From an uncultured Bacteroidota bacterium (lineage in GTDB: Bacteria > Bacteroidota > Bacteroidia > Flavobacteriales > Flavobacteriaceae): a stretch of DNA of 64,000 bases. The stretch spans positions 1-64,000 of the forward strand of contig CAIWKX010000115.1 of NCBI GenBank assembly GCA_903913315.1. Direction: 5' to 3'. Below, piece after piece: positions 62,009-64,000 of the stretch (positions within the stretch are counted from its first letter, which is position 1; every line of letters starts with the position of its first letter). The notes under the pieces were generated by a model. It was given only the letters and a program-made list of their open reading frames with translations, did no database searches and was not told the origin of the DNA. The position numbers and the translations under genes were made by a program.

Positions 62009-64000
62009 ATGAAGTTAGATTCTAAAACACCAGAAGGTCCGATTTCGGACAAATGGACAGATTATAAAGATCATTTAAAATTAGTTGCACCCAACAATAG
62101 ACCAAAAATTGATATTATTGTTGTAGGAACAGGTTTAGCTGGAGCTTCGGCAGCAGCCTCGTTTGGTGAAATGGGCTATAATGTAAAAGCATTTTGCTTT
62201 CAAGATTCTCCACGCCGCGCACATTCAATAGCTGCACAAGGTGGGATTAACGCAGCAAAAAATTACCAAAATGATGGTGACAGTGTTTTTAGATTATTCT
62301 ATGACACTATCAAAGGAGGAGATTATAGAGCTCGAGAAGCAAACGTTCACCGTTTAGCAGAAGTTTCTGGAAATATCATTGACCAATGTGTAGCGCAAGG
62401 GGTTCCTTTTGCTAGAGATTATGGTGGATTATTAGATAACCGTTCGTTTGGTGGTACTCAAGTACAAAGAACTTTTTATGCCGCAGGACAAACAGGACAA
62501 CAATTATTATTAGGAGCCTATTCAGCTTTATCTAGACAAATCGGATTGGGTCGTGTAAAAATGTACAACCGTCACGAAATGTTAGAATTGGTGAAGGTTG
62601 ATGGAAAAGCTCGTGGAATTATAGCTCGTGATTTAATTACTGGCGAAATCGAAAGACATTCAGCTCATGCTGTAATTATTGCAACAGGAGGTTATGGAAA
62701 CGTATATTTCCTTTCTACAAATGCTATGGGAAGTAACGTAACTGCTTCTTGGAAAGTGCACAAACAAGGGGCTGCTTTTGCCAATCCATGTTATGTACAA
62801 ATTCACCCCACCTGTATTCCAGTTCACGGCATCAATCAATCTAAATTAACATTGATGTCCGAATCATTGCGTAATTCAGGTCGTATATGGGTGCCAAAGA
62901 AAAAAGAAGATGCTGAAGCTATCAGAGCAGGAAAATTGAAGCCAACTCAAATTGCGGAAGAAGATAGAGATTACTACTTGGAAAGAAGATATCCTGCTTT
63001 TGGAAATCTTGTTCCTCGTGACGTAGCTTCGAGAGCTGCTAAAGAAAGATGCGATGCTGGTTATGGAATTGAAGCTAATGCTACTAATGAAGGAGTTTAT
63101 TTAGATTTCTCTACAGAAATTCAAAGTAAAGGAAAACAAGCAGCGTACGCCAAAGGAAATCATAATCCTACAGCAGAAGAAATTACAGCATTAGGAAAAC
63201 AATGGTTGGAAGAAAAATATGGTAACTTGTTTACCATGTACCAAAAAATCACCGATGAAAATCCGTATGAAACACCGATGAAAATTTATCCAGCGGTTCA
63301 CTATACTATGGGTGGTGTTTGGGTAGATTATAACTTACAATCTACAATTCCTGGATGTTTCGTAGCGGGAGAAGCTAATTTCTCTGACCATGGTGCTAAT
63401 AGACTTGGAGCTTCTGCTTTAATGCAAGGTCTAGCAGATGGTTATTTTGTTTTGCCTTACACGGTTTCAGATTATTTAGCGGATGACATCAGAACAGGTA
63501 AAATTTCTACAGAATCTCAAGAATTTATTGATGCAGAAAAAAGAGTTAAAGATTCTATCCATAAATTTTTAAACAATAACGGAACTAAAACAGTTGACCA
63601 TTTCCATAAACAATTAGGACACATTATGTGGAATAAAGTAGGTATGGGAAGAAATGCTCAAGGATTGACTGAAGCTATCGCTGAAATTGCTGCTTTAAAA
63701 GAAGAATTCTATAAAGATGTTTATGTTCCAGGTTCTGCTGACGAAATGAATCCAGAATTAGAAAAAGCACTTCGAGTTGCCGACTTTATGGAATTAGGTC
63801 AGTTAATGGCAATGGATGGATTACAACGTAAAGAATCTTGTGGAGGACACTTCCGTGAAGAATACCAAGATGCCGAAGGAGAAACGCTTCGTGATGATGT
63901 GAATATGGCTTTTGTAGGCGCTTGGGAATATCAAGGAGAAGATATCAGCAAAGAGATACTTCACAAAGAAGAATTGAAATTCGAGTTTATTAAAATTGCA
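62009..64000 (+). CDS. sdhA: Succinate dehydrogenase flavoprotein subunit (3' end cut by window)
   Basis: It oxidises succinate using covalently bound FAD. The open frame of 664 codons runs to the window edge and probably lacks only its last few residues. Visible motifs are the dinucleotide fold [17 protein letters not shown], the flavin-attachment region [17 protein letters not shown], the active-site segment [13 protein letters not shown] and [36 protein letters not shown] follows near residue 455. The gene starts 12 bp after sdhC; sdhB is expected beyond the window. Confidence 0.97.
   Translation, partial: MKLDSKTPEGPISDKWTDYKDHLKLVAPNNRPKIDIIVVGTGLAGASAAASFGEMGYNVKAFCFQDSPRRAHSIAAQGGINAAKNYQNDGDSVFRLFYDTIKGGDYRAREANVHRLAEVSGNIIDQCVAQGVPFARDYGGLLDNRSFGGTQVQRTFYAAGQTGQQLLLGAYSALSRQIGLGRVKMYNRHEMLELVKVDGKARGIIARDLITGEIERHSAHAVIIATGGYGNVYFLSTNAMGSNVTASWKVHKQGAAFANPCYVQIHPTCIPVHGINQSKLTLMSESLRNSGRIWVPKKKEDAEAIRAGKLKPTQIAEEDRDYYLERRYPAFGNLVPRDVASRAAKERCDAGYGIEANATNEGVYLDFSTEIQSKGKQAAYAKGNHNPTAEEITALGKQWLEEKYGNLFTMYQKITDENPYETPMKIYPAVHYTMGGVWVDYNLQSTIPGCFVAGEANFSDHGANRLGASALMQGLADGYFVLPYTVSDYLADDIRTGKISTESQEFIDAEKRVKDSIHKFLNNNGTKTVDHFHKQLGHIMWNKVGMGRNAQGLTEAIAEIAALKEEFYKDVYVPGSADEMNPELEKALRVADFMELGQLMAMDGLQRKESCGGHFREEYQDAEGETLRDDVNMAFVGAWEYQGEDISKEILHKEELKFEFIKIA

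Overview
The window is a stretch of a low-GC Bacteroidota chromosome. It most resembles Flavobacterium or a close relative in the Flavobacteriaceae. The evidence is: many upstream regions carry the Bacteroidota promoter form (TTTG, about 20 bp, TAnnTTTG); Shine-Dalgarno sites are rare; there is a PorZ-like type IX secretion protein; a flavobacterial outer-membrane family and an IPExxxVDY-type protein are present; and the PurF, IleS and SdhCA proteins are of Bacteroidota type. No rRNA, tRNA, CRISPR array, insertion sequence or prophage was recognised. Most of the window is dense core genome.

Layout. 0-11.5 kb: methionine-pathway PLP enzyme (cut at its 5' end), an outer-membrane protein, gdhA, a PorZ-like gene with recO, then ileS-dksA-lspA. 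11.5-19.5 kb: folate enzyme and PLP decarboxylase (minus strand), a 555-bp spacer with a 21-bp repeat array, uvrC, a patatin/beta-barrel fusion and an APC permease. 19.5-25.4 kb: aromatic amino-acid breakdown (hmgA, hppD, kynA) with a DUF3108 protein, a putative small RNA and an M23 peptidase. 25.4-33.4 kb: pgi, small membrane and envelope proteins, a CYTH protein, an unusual inverted-repeat-bounded intergenic element, dinB, a Bax-inhibitor-like protein and an M13 peptidase. 33.5-38 kb (minus): pyk, IPExxxVDY protein, rnc, fabF, acpP. 38-43.3 kb: purN, rnhA, a deacetylase, an 11-bp repeat array, a PfkB kinase and purF. 43.3-43.7 kb: two tandem copies of a promoter-structured-RNA-terminator cassette. 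43.7-53.8 kb: sodA, GNAT, an AddA-like helicase-nuclease, kbl, an OmpA protein and an AddB-like nuclease. 53.8-59.3 kb: alpha/beta hydrolase, a second 21-bp array, an HTH/coiled-coil protein, and a minus-strand operon of pepP, an unrecognised gene and a Zc3h12a-type (NYN) RNase. 59.3-64 kb: a ChaN-like protein, a lipoprotein, sdhC and sdhA (cut at the 3' end).

Functional links. HppD and HmgA are consecutive steps of tyrosine breakdown. FabF, AcpP and Rnc follow a widespread bacterial order. PurN and PurF are two steps of purine synthesis. The AddA-like and AddB-like proteins probably form one double-strand-break repair complex although kbl and an ompA gene lie between them.

The least ordinary material is non-coding: the duplicated small-RNA cassette at 43.35-43.64 kb; the 224-bp element at 28.87-29.10 kb with 23-bp perfect terminal inverted repeats around a 42-bp repeat; two unrelated intergenic arrays that both have nine 21-bp units; an array of nine 11-bp units; and a palindromic insert inside ileS. 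Among proteins, the NYN RNase with its unrecognised operon partner is the best candidate for undescribed biology. All functional statements come from reading the sequence; no database search was run.
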